Source of the DNA: Baylisascaris procyonis
Taxonomy: Eukaryota; Nematoda; Chromadorea; Rhabditida; Ascarididae
Reading direction: 5' to 3'
Length of the DNA: 64,000 nucleotides
Assembly (NCBI GenBank): GCA_037389465.1
Contig: JAZARR010000212.1
Location: forward strand, 6,576,001 to 6,640,000
Shown: positions 1 through 11,351 of the stretch, in pieces
Position numbering within the stretch: the first letter of the stretch is position 1
How the letters are laid out: each line of letters begins with the position of its first letter
Position numbers and translations under genes: made by a program
Notes under the pieces: generated by a model
What the model was told of the DNA's origin: nothing
Database searches by the model: none
The model's input: the letters and a program-made list of their open reading frames with translations, nothing else

Positions 1-2994
1 CAAAAAACGCATTTTCGTTTGCCAACTACCGCATTATATTCCCAATATTTGCGTATAAATCTTCTCAAGAGTTCCTTAGAATGCGATTTGGTGCAAACAA
101 TTTTTGGGTCCGTTGAAGCACATTATTTCAGCAGCACTCGAATCATTGCCAGTCCATTATAGAGCCGAATGACATGCTAAGACTTCAAAGGCAACGCTCA
201 TTGCGTCTATTGTGTTAAAATTTAGTGCGCTTTGATATATTACCGTATTGCATTCGATATTCGCCTAAAATTGTCATGAGAATTGTCTTAGTATTAATGC
301 ATTTAAACTCAGTGACCTGACGCCAAGTAACACATAACATATAGCACGCCACATAAAGTGCCGTTCAAAGTGAAACTATCCCAAGTGATATTAAGGCTTT
401 ATATGGCTCATAATATTATTGTATCAATGCTTCTTGGCACCTTCCTTCATTACTGCTTTTTTCAAAATATTCGTTTTTTAATGTATCAGTATAAACTGAC
501 ATAAAATAGATTATTCATCATACACCTTTAATAACCGAATCACCCACTGTTAATGTGAGAGCGCATCACCCCAAAAACAAAATCTTGCAATCCCACAAAT
601 TTATTGAATACATCTACGACACCACTGCTACAGCTTTATACTTATATCACTGATTCTCTTCGTGTAAGCTGTTACTGTCTATTTGTTCCTTCTGTTTATA
701 ATTCTACTCAGATAATGACCTGCGTAAAATCGAATTATTCATTGTCTCATGACCTCCTTACGGTTAATCTTTTCTCTCCCTGACATTCTGAGTGAAATTT
801 TGAAGGTCCAAGTGTATGATTTGAGTGATGACCAAGTCTGGCCCTCCTGTTCATATCAGTAACCAAAAGCCTGTCCATGAATACGTCTAAGATCCATAGG
901 CCCCATTGTGGCGGTATGCGCGAGGTAGAGCGATATGAATTACTTTCTACCTGTATGCTTTGCAAAAATAGCATCGTGTCATCGGGATTAAGTAGTAATA
1001 CAGCAGAGGGAATTTCCTTGCTACCATTTTGCAACATGCAACAGATAGCAGTGATATATATTCCACTAATGGACTTTGTTAGGCATAGCGATTGCTGTGG
1101 AGACCTTTTCCAAACATGTGTGACTCAGTGATATATGCTTGAGAGAGAAAGCCCATAAGGGGATGGTGATATGAACGACGGATCATTCGCTAGAAAATCT
1201 GAATGTCGCTGATTGATTTTCAGTGCAGTTGCAATGATTGTCAACTAGTCAAATACAATTCATCACATTTGTCATCAAGAAAATTGCACTCATAAGGCCG
1301 CTCTCAAATTCGTTAAAATTTTTCCCCATCTAAGCCTTTCGTTTTACGCACTTTATGAGCTTTTACAAATTTCCTTTGCAAGAGCGTATTATGTGGTGTC
1401 ATATGTGGGCTCATACAAATATGCGAGCGTGTCTGTCCGTCCGCCCTCCGTCGGCCTGTCCAATGTTTCTAGTCAGATAGTCATAAAATTCGATGTATCT
1501 ATACAAAACTGTACTGTAAGACGATTTCCTATCTCGTAATTGACATTCATCAATCGAATTCAAAAACATCGGTAAGTATTTCAACATGGTAGAAAATTTT
1601 AACACTTTATATCGTTCGAATTTTCATTTTACATCGATCGGGTCCCTTAAAAACGAATCTTTCTTTGAAGATTTGTACAGACACTCGAGTCACTAAGAAA
1701 TATGAAGCAATTGTTGTGAATATTTTATTTCTTGATAGTAACTTCAAAAAATAATTAGTGAAGTGGGAGGAACCGAAGACGAACATCGTGCCAGTCAGCT
1801 TCTGTGGCACACTTCCCCACATGTTGTAAGTGGCGCCACGTCTTTGAAGATTTACAAAGAATAACCCTTCTGATGAAAGAAAGAGTATAATCATGAATCG
1901 GCTGCGAACACTTGCTGACTTCAGAACTCACTGGCGGACACAGAGATTAGTAGTATTACTTTCTCATGGCACTTCCTATCTTCCATATTCTGATATTTTT
2001 CAATGAACTTGCAAACGTATTTGCACCGCTAAAATATTGATGTTTCGGGAAAAATTTTAATTGTTGTATTCTACTCACGAGCGGCATCATATCCATTTGC
2101 AGCTTCCTTAGACGGCTATCAGTTCCACCGCATCATTATTTCAACACGCAGTCACGCCTTTGTCGTTTCGAATTTTTTATCCCGTCTTCTGCACTTATGA
2201 AGACACTTGAAAATGTATAGCGGTCACGCATTCTTCCTCTCATTTGTGTATTTATCATGTGACTCTCGAACTGATAAAATCTCGCCTCATTCAACCGTTT
2301 CGGAAACCATTAAGCCATAAAATGCATTCATGACCATGAAAGCACTTACAATAATTTGAGAGGGGGGGGGGGAGGTGTCTTTTGACGACTCCGACCAGGA
2401 GAGCTACCTGGTGAAAGGCTCATCTTATTTCGGTCCTCAATTTTGACCAACGACCATTGACAAGGGCGCTTGTTCAGGCACTAGCATTCGATTTGTCACT
2501 GCAATAGATTTATTTCATCATTTCGAACAGAAAAAGCTTTTATGAGACCAGTAAATTTTTTTCCTTTCGCGTTTGCCGAATTATAAATAAATTTTCAGCT
2601 TGGTCCATGCATTTCAAAACCACTTCTAAACAACCGGAATTTTGCAATTATTTGTGTTTTCCTTTTCAAGAGTGATTATTTCAATTTCTTTCAGTGTTTT
2701 CTTCAAATCGTTTTCGAGCTGATATTATTTCACCTTGATTGAACTACACATACCATACAATTTAATTACATCGCCTTTTGATATAGTTTCCGCCTTTATG
2801 TACCGATACCTGCGCCTAGCTATGCGTTTCCTATTTTGCAACAGGATTTCTTCTGTTCTCTGCTATTATAAAATAAATAAAAACATAGCATTCGCATGTG
2901 ACTACATCTTTCTCTTTGGTTCTCTCAGAACAAAACGATCGATGAAATGACTTGTTGAAGTTATCCAACTACACAAGGTTTTAATGACGTTCAG
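1..2994. other. No exon recognised; upstream part or intron of the DEG/ENaC gene
   Basis: I searched the + strand for the channel's TM1, the FPAITLCN-like motif and the AHGI motif and found none. The opposed ORFs at 747-1037 and 877-1131 show no family motif. Apart from repeat copy 1 and a G9 run near 2364, nothing else is supported. Confidence 0.5.
1421..1860 (+). repeat. Dispersed repeat copy 1 with central hairpin
   Basis: Begins with a TCTGTCCGTCC-type pyrimidine tract and contains CGTGCCA (1787-1793) facing TGGCAC (1805-1810), followed by CACTTCCCCAC. The same order of parts appears at 5326-5660, diverged. Boundaries are approximate. Confidence 0.45.
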
Positions 2995-3283
2995 GTAAAA
3001 GCAAAGTGGCCAATGCGATTTATGAGCGCGCAATGTTCGTGTAGAGGAAAAGAATGCGAGGTGACGAATGGAAGTGCATCGATCCAGCATTGTTTCTGCG
3101 TTTCATTGTCAACTGCACATCCCAAGTGCGCCCTTATTGACAGCTGGGAGTATAGGAAATGTGCGCATTGTATATGGAACGGCGAATGTATGAGATCCGA
3201 TCACCTTAACTACGAAAACAACTGTATATGCCTCAAGGATTCACTCACTTCTTGCTACGTTGTTGATGAACTCGATGAAGAAG
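2995..3283 (+). CDS. DEG/ENaC gene, exon A1 in window (first cysteine module)
   Basis: Acceptor TTCAG ends at 2994 and donor GT starts at 3284; frame is phase 0 in, phase 1 out. Encodes a Cys-rich stretch with CSC, CFC, W..RKCAHC, NGEC, CIC and a final C, spaced as in exons A2+A3. No upstream exon could be joined, so this may be an internal exon whose 5' neighbour is outside the window. The acceptor's pyrimidine tract is weak, so the left boundary is less sure than the right. Confidence 0.75.
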
Positions 3284-6200
3284 GTTCTCTTTGTTGATTT
3301 AAATAAACACCTCTTTGCATATCACCCCTTCAAATCCCAAATGAAAAAGGCTGGTTTCAATTTTTTCTCGCCAGTAACCACCCTTATAGATCAGGAAAGA
3401 TGAGCATCCGATTGCCGTACGATTTTCTAGTATTGCTGTGGACCATTTTGGTGATTCATTTTGCAATGAGAAGGATCTTCTCTTCTTCTAATCAAACTCC
3501 TAATGCCTCTCAGCTTGTCAAGAGCTAATCTCGTATCCTTCCGCAATTTTGCAGTGACAAAGAAATCATGCTTCGAGAAGTTCAATCCTCCTCACTCCCT
3601 TTTCTTTTTCTCGAACAAATCCTCCAGGAAAAAAAAAAGAAAGCCAGTAACCCCCGGAAGCTCCATTCGATATTACACGGTGTTTCATAGTTCTCTAATC
3701 CTTGAAGTGTTAACATTAAGAGTTTAAACATGAAGGAATTAAGAACCAAGACGCAAAAGGCTTTTTATGCGATGAGAGGAAGGGCTGTTCTGTGTTAAGG
3801 AAACAGGAGTGGTATTGCACTTTTACGGATGAATGCGCATGTTCGCATTAGCCTTTCAAGGATAAATTTCCGAAAGCTTCACTTCCCGGTGTTGTCGCCT
3901 ATTGCATTCCACCTTTCTTTCAGACAGTTCACAAAGGCAAATTATGCGGATTCGACGTGAGAGCAAGAAACTTTATGAGAAGATTCTTAGTCGTTACGAC
4001 GGATTACTGGCCGCATACTCGATGTGTAGCTGTCCAACGAATGATACATGCACATCTTTGCATGGCGACCTCAACGGCACGATATGTCTGTGCTTTTTTA
4101 ACAAGAAAAACGGCCACGTTTGGCCATGCTATCCACCAGATTTTTGGATTGAAAAAAGGCAAGCATTTGTATTTTGAATGAGTTTTTTCAAAATGGCATT
4201 TCCTTCCGTTAGTGGTGGAGTATCTGTTGGGACACCGTGGTATAAAGCGCCTAGAAGGATCCAATTGAAGCGAGGACGATCATTCCCATCACATCTGTAA
4301 GCAAGCATCTCATAGTTCGCTTGCACTAAGGGGCACCCTGGTGGTAGCCCTGTCCAAACGAAGAAAAGCTGTGGGTGACGCCTTAGTGGAAGCCCTCATG
4401 CCGTGGCCGCACAAATAAGTCATCTTTCCACAGCTTCATCGTCACGGTGCATTTTGCCCCGCTAACTTGGTAACTCCTCTCAGTTGCTCGTGTATACTGT
4501 AGTGAGTACATTGAAAAGGAAATTCTGGATGTGCGTTAAAAGGTATCTGGTTTCCTCGAGGAGAGTTTATTTACTGGTAGCAGCCGACGGGTGTTTCCTA
4601 CTCATTTGCTTTCATTACTTTTTTTCCCAAAATAAGGCCAAGGCTACCATCTATGTTGGCTTCTTTCATGAAATTCAGCTTATGCTTCAATTTCATCGTT
4701 TAGCAAGGTGCTGAAGCAATCTGGCGTGGGAGTAAGACATTCCAGCAAGCCAAGCTCTGTACAGCTGTTGCAACTCCTCGCTAATAAGGAAGACAACTTG
4801 GAAGCGATACAGGGTGTCGCAAAACTCCTTTACGCAACATGCTAAAGGCCTATTCCCGATGTGCAGATGGCTGTATTTCTTCTCTTAGTTAAACAAAGTA
4901 ATGTTATAGGTGCAGAACATGCTCTTCATTGGGTGACTGTGTTTTCTCGGATGGCGATGGTGATCTAGCGTGTGTCTGTGCACCCATCATCCGTATGTGT
5001 GTTCGTATCGACGAAGCAATCAAAGACGCCGACGACACGTTCGACAGCAACACAACTGTCACTGAGAAAACTGCGCTACGTCTTGCAGATCGTATCATCA
5101 AAATGTGGGAGATTTCGAGTACTACAGAACCACCCAGAATAATCAAGGAACAAGAGCAAAAAGAGAAAGCATTTGGACTCAAAGTTTGTCATAGTTGTTT
5201 ACTGCAGTCTCATTTTCTTTGAATACCTTGGCAGCAGCTCGTATCGGCCAGATTAGAAGATGGAAACTACCCTAATCCATCATGTGAGCTTCTGCAAGTT
5301 AGCATCACTCAGCGCGTTGTTGTGGGCCCACGTCCGTTCGTGTCTGTCTGTCTGTCCAGTCCTTTCACATAGAGACCCCCTAAATTTGTGTTGTCCGATT
5401 CAAGGAATGAAGTGTAGATCATGGATGATTTCCCAACTGAAAGCTACCAAAGGATTAGCTTGAACTTTGGAGTCTGTTGGGTTGCATTTTGCTTTGATCG
5501 AGTAGCAAAAAAGGGCTCTTTTGTTGGAGATATAAAAAATCGGCTAAATTAAGACAGTGCGTTTTTCGACATACTTTATGCAAAATCGCATATCGTGCCA
5601 GTTCCTCTGGCACGTTTCGCCACTTATTTTGAATCAGAAATTCGCATTGACTGGTTTGGCATATGGAGGTCATCAAGTGATTGAAAATCAAATTTCGATT
5701 TGATCAACGTATCTCATATCTTTTTTAAGGTGAACTTTTTAAACTATCATGTGAGCATTAACGGTACCAGCATCTTCGGCCAGCTGCTACACCATCTACG
5801 GCTAATATCTACAAGCGGAACCGGAAAAGCTCTTGCTGAAATGGTGACGATCGGGCGGAAGGGACGGGGGACAAATGGATTAGAAGCATTTCATTTACCC
5901 GATTGTCGTACCTTGTTGCACTTTAGTATACGTTATTAGTACACTTTTTCGAAAGGGCTATGCATTAATAGGATGGTATTCACATCAATGACGCTATAGC
6001 GTCAGCTCGGTCGACCGATTTCATTTGATTGTTAGACTGCTGAAAAATAAAAGATCCGTGCCATCAGCCGATTTCCGCTCGAGTTTGCAAACTCGCCCAT
6101 GTGCTTACTCGCCGAAGATGACACTATTTTCAGGGAATGAGTGATCCGATAGCGATAAAAGCGAAAGCTTCTGAAAATCTAATTTTTGCCGTCAACAACC

Positions 6201-9200
6201 TCAACGATACAGACAAAAGCTCGATATCGTATTCAAAACAGGAATTCATCACGAAGTGCTCATTCAATGGCAGGCAGTGTTCCGTTGAGACGTGCGTCTC
6301 GATTTTTTTTCTTGTTTAACTATCTTCGTTGATCGATTTCTGGAGTTCGAATTCTTTTTGCAGGCCGCGAGTAAATAAAGAGCACTTCCATCTTGGAAGA
6401 GCATAAGCAGTCCTGAAAGCTCCCTCGTTTACGGCAAAAAAGTCATATATCCTAAGGCAAAGGATGTTAGCTGCTAAAGATTGCAGGAATGTCAATGCCA
6501 AACGTGTCTCAGCTTTTCGATGAAACTTCCGCATTTTTGAATTTCCGCGCCAAGAGGAAAGTGACTCCAAACTGTTAAAAAATTCTGAAAAACAGTTTTA
6601 ATTAGTTTAAAGGATTTCCACTTACAAAATACACGGTGTTGGTTCGAGAGTCGACGAAACAACTTTTTTTTTAAATGAAATACTCTACTCAACGTTTCAC
6701 TATGATGCTATCCATACGAATAAAACTGGATCCGTCTTTGTTCGTTGGTGACAGCGCTACAATGCTCTTATCCGCGACGACGACGCTATGTGAATATGCT
6801 GAGCGAAATATTCTGTCTCGGTCTTGTTCTCTCCCTGCTGTAGAGTTAATATTGAGTTCACTATATATTATTCACTGGATGACAATAATCTACTCTTCAG
6901 CGATTTTTCATCGTATATCGATCCATCATTCGGCAACTGCTTTACATTCAATTTCAATTCAACGGAAAATATGACAAGCGAACGTGCAGGACCTTCGTAC
7001 GGTAAGAATTTTTGTTTGACTTTTTGATTACGCTATTAGTGATCAGGGCTTCGTTTTCAGGTTTTTGTTAACGTTAGCGACTATCTTCCAACAACCGAGG
7101 CAGCTGGTGTTCGCCTAACAGTGCATAGTCCGGATGAACAACCTTTTCCCGACACCCACGGTCACAGTGCACCCACTGGATTTGTATCGTCCTTCGGCAT
7201 TCGACTTGTGAGAACCACTTCTAATTCTGCAACATTTTAAAGAAATCCTATTACCCGAAAGCAAACCGAAAAGATCTTTGGGTAGTTCAAAGTTAGGGGC
7301 CCTTTACCTCGGTACTTCCGTATTTCGGAAAACAGCAAGAAAGGACTTCACAAGAAATGCTGCAGTCAACGGTTAGTGGGAATCTTTTTTTTTTTTATAT
7401 GTTTGAAATGTCAAAAAAGAACGGCTCGTTTTTCTCACATATTTAACACTCATGCTCAGTATAAGCAGAAAAGAAACTTCAAAGCGTTGCTGCCGACCGG
7501 CTTCCACATAATGTTTTTATTTGTTTTGCATAAACCGCAAATAGGAAAGGTTTCTTTGAGGCATACCTTTTTGAGTTAATCACAAATATAATACAGCGTG
7601 TTATACCAACCTGTAAAATTTTGCTCCTCTAATTTCCACGCTATGCATATGCACCTGCAGGCCGTTGTAAATTCCTTCGAAAATTTCACTTCTTTTAATT
7701 CGGAATGTGCTTTTCATTCAAATATTTTACAGAAGCGAATGGAACGCTTATCATCGCCATATGGTGATTGCGTAAAAGATGGAAAGAACGACGACTTCAT
7801 TTACAAGGATAAAAATTACACAACTGAGGTAGAGGCATATTATTGATATGATCGAGCTAAATTCAGACATAATCTTTCGTATACGCTTTAAACATTTGCA
7901 TCTTCGAAGTTTTTCTCTCATCTAGCGTAATAGGCATCGAACACTTGACATCATGTAAATCAGCTATTTTCAGGGTTGCCAACGGAGCTGTATCCAGAAG
8001 TATCTAGTCTCGAAGTGTGGTTGTGGAGATCCACGATTTCCGCCATTTCGAAGCATTAAAAACTGTCCAGTCGACGATCCAGATTTGAGTATGCGCTCAA
8101 TTATTTTTATTTTCTTCAATGCATCAATCGGACTTTCCAATAATGCGATTTGTCCATTTTATGGGGTTTTTCTAGATAATTTCGACATTCTGAAGCCGAT
8201 ATAATGGCAGCTATATAAAACTGCAAGCAACCTATAGCATCAGACAAACGATCAAGTTAATCGAGAGGGATAAGAGCCAGAAAAGCGGAAAATATAGTTC
8301 CAAAAGTATTTTAAGAATGACAAGTGAAACACGGAGTACCTTTGAAATCCACCTCATTAAGGACTTCCAAATCTCGTTAAATCACGGGGACTACTCGACT
8401 GACAATTTAAATTTGAACTCCCTTTACGTAAACTTTGAGTGCTTTTACAGCGTACAGGATTTATGTGTAGTACTGGATGAATGAATCGAGGTTGAGCACA
8501 AATAACGCGCAATTCTCTAAATTTCGATTGTTTCAACAACTCGTCAAGCGTGATGCCACGCGGAAATCAGTCCATTATTACACGCTGTCATGTGTGCCAA
8601 TTGACCAATTGAGTATATGCGAAGCAACCAAATGAACGACCGCTTCATCCAGAAAACTTCTTTACCCATCCCAAACAGATACATAATCAGAAAAAAAGCA
8701 GGATCAATTCTCCTTATTTTTTACACTCTTTCTATACAGATTCAGGGGTTATATAGCTAAACTACATTCGCCCTATGCGTACACCATGGGATACATGACA
8801 ATAAGCTTGGCTAAGTACAAATACGAATATAAATTTCGCTTCGTCTGAAATTTGATCAGAAACCTGAAAACGGTTTAAGTTCCATTGCATTTTTTGGTTA
8901 GTTTTCTTTAATCTTACTTCTGTAAACACTCTTGTAAGATTTTATTGTCGTAAAACCCATTAAGGAGAAAATTCTCCTCGGGTATAACTTTGGGCCGCAA
9001 CAGATCAAGCAATATTTTTTGGGAAAGCCGGAAACAAGCAGTATGGAAGGTAGCGAAAATTTGAACTGCAAACTTTTGGTGGTCCGCTTGAAGGTCTTTA
9101 CTGAATAAACGCTCGTATTTCTCTTTTGAGTAGCAAATGCTTAACGCCAGGATCTCTAGGCATGTTAAACACCAGATCGAGAGCTGCAAAAATTTGAACC

Positions 9201-11259
9201 TAAAAAGTAATGGTTGCGGTTCCGTATTTCGAAGCATGACCAGCCGATAATGTCTGGTATATTGTTAAAGGCATTTGACTCGCATCAATGTGTAGCACCA
9301 TCTTCGAGCAATTAACTCTCACGGCTAAGCAATAAACTCCGATGGCGATTGAGGGCGCAAAGGTGGTCTTGGAGAAAATAAAGCTCATTGAAGTATATAA
9401 GAGAAATCAGAGGAAGTCATCTCTACAACTGTATTTTCGGCATGCCTTTTGTGTAGGCAACAGTATTTGCAAGAAAATGTATTTTGAATTTCAAGTTCAT
9501 TCAAATGAAACATGTGCCAGAACTGTCACTTTTTACGAACAGGCCGCTGTGCATAAATACGCTGAAAGTAATACTGCGGGGCAAGCACCTTCAAATAGTT
9601 TCCTCATGATCGCAGTGAGTTTCTTTTTTTTGAAGCTAGAGAAAGATGGGGGAGCGAGGGGGTTGTCACTCCCTTTCCCCTCTTGTGCACTCGGCTAAAA
9701 TCAAATTCTTCCACGTCCCTCTTCGATGTGAATTATTAAGTTTGACTACCGATCAACTCAAAACTGCAATTTTGAATGCATAATTGGTGAACACCGTTAT
9801 TATTGAGGCAAGAATTGAAAACCTCATTCGAACACGTCAAAGGAATTCAAAAAATAGACTATAAGAACCGAACGACACACTATATGGTGTCGGTAACCGA
9901 TTTTTATAGTTGAAAGCAGAATGCAAATTATGACAGTATCATTAATTTACAACATAAACTGCACAGTGATTAGCATCAGCGGTGTGATTGTTCCCACGTA
10001 AATGCAGCAATGATTAAATGGGCAAGGTAAATGGTAAAAAGAAGAGGTAATTACATGGTTCACGTGAGGGCGTTCAAATCAGTCGTTTCGACGGCTCATT
10101 GATTGCTCCGTACACCCAATTTGTTGCTCATTTAAAATGCATATCAGCTTCGCATTTGCTCAGTCGAAGTGGGGGAAGCACTCATAGGTTTGCTAAGAAC
10201 GAACACAGAATTGCCACTTGCGATCCTTTGTGTTCCTTGCATGACATTCATCACGAACAAGGAAGAACCAAAGAAACTTGATTGATTTCAAAGCAAACCT
10301 TTGAAAAAAACTTGGCGATAAGCGTATTGAATTAGCACCATAACGCATCATAAGAATTGCCGATTGCAGGGGACTGTCTACATACCGAAATCACTTATGC
10401 GGCTCGCTATATCGACCAAATCGGATGTGTTTGCCGTCAGCCATGCAAGTCCGTTGTGCGTTCTCTACTGCGCATATCTACTAAGCTATGTTCTACACCA
10501 CTAATGAATTTTTTGTTTCTACTTAGCAAAAAATTACATTTTGCGAAGATCTACCTGTTCGTTTTTTCGACTGCTCAGGTAGTACTTGATTCGAATGGAA
10601 TTTGCAATTTGTGCCCACTTCTAATAAGGATTCTGTTTACAAAATCGCCTCTCGATACATCCAACTCACTCGTTTTATGACTTCTTAAGCCTACCCCCTC
10701 TAATCCTCCTTAGTTTGAACCCCCCTATGGATGAAAGCTTCTTTCAAATTATATTCATTCCACTAAGTCAAACAAACTTTAGAAGGAAGAATCCGTCCTC
10801 TCCTGCAAGCTGAACATTCTATAAATAAACGCCGTCATCGTAGCCACCGATTCTATAGTACAGGCGGCAGGAGCATACTCATTTTTGGAAAATCGCTAGA
10901 AATTTCAGAAGTTCATTATTTTTCATCGAGTATTGGTCATGAAACTTGGTTTTTTGAAACAAGCTAGAATATGCTTTCATTGCTGAGATGAGACATCTCC
11001 ATACTTCAACCTCTGATGAAATGTTTCAGATCTCGCAATTTTCGCTGTAAGGAAGCGGTGTGTCTATGAATTTTTCTTTGAGAAATGTGCCAACAGCAAA
11101 AAAGCTGTTTTATTACCTATGGCATTGAAACAAGATGTGTCATTTACTTTATCGTGTTCAGTGGTAAGACGCATATTCTCTATGTCTTTGTGACTTTCAC
11201 AGTTTAGAGACATTACAACAGATGTTTTGACGCAGTCCAAAATACATTACCTGCGGGCC

Positions 11260-11351
<92 letters not shown>

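Noticed and set aside
747..1131. Overlapping ORFs on both strands (96 and 84 codons) left of the channel gene
   Set aside because: No splice-site support and no degenerin TM1 or other motif; overlap on opposite strands suggests chance.
7061..7207. Exon A6 starting at the better-looking TTTTCAG (7060)
   Set aside because: It would break the phase left by exon A5; GATCAG at 7046 keeps it and adds conserved residues LRFQ.
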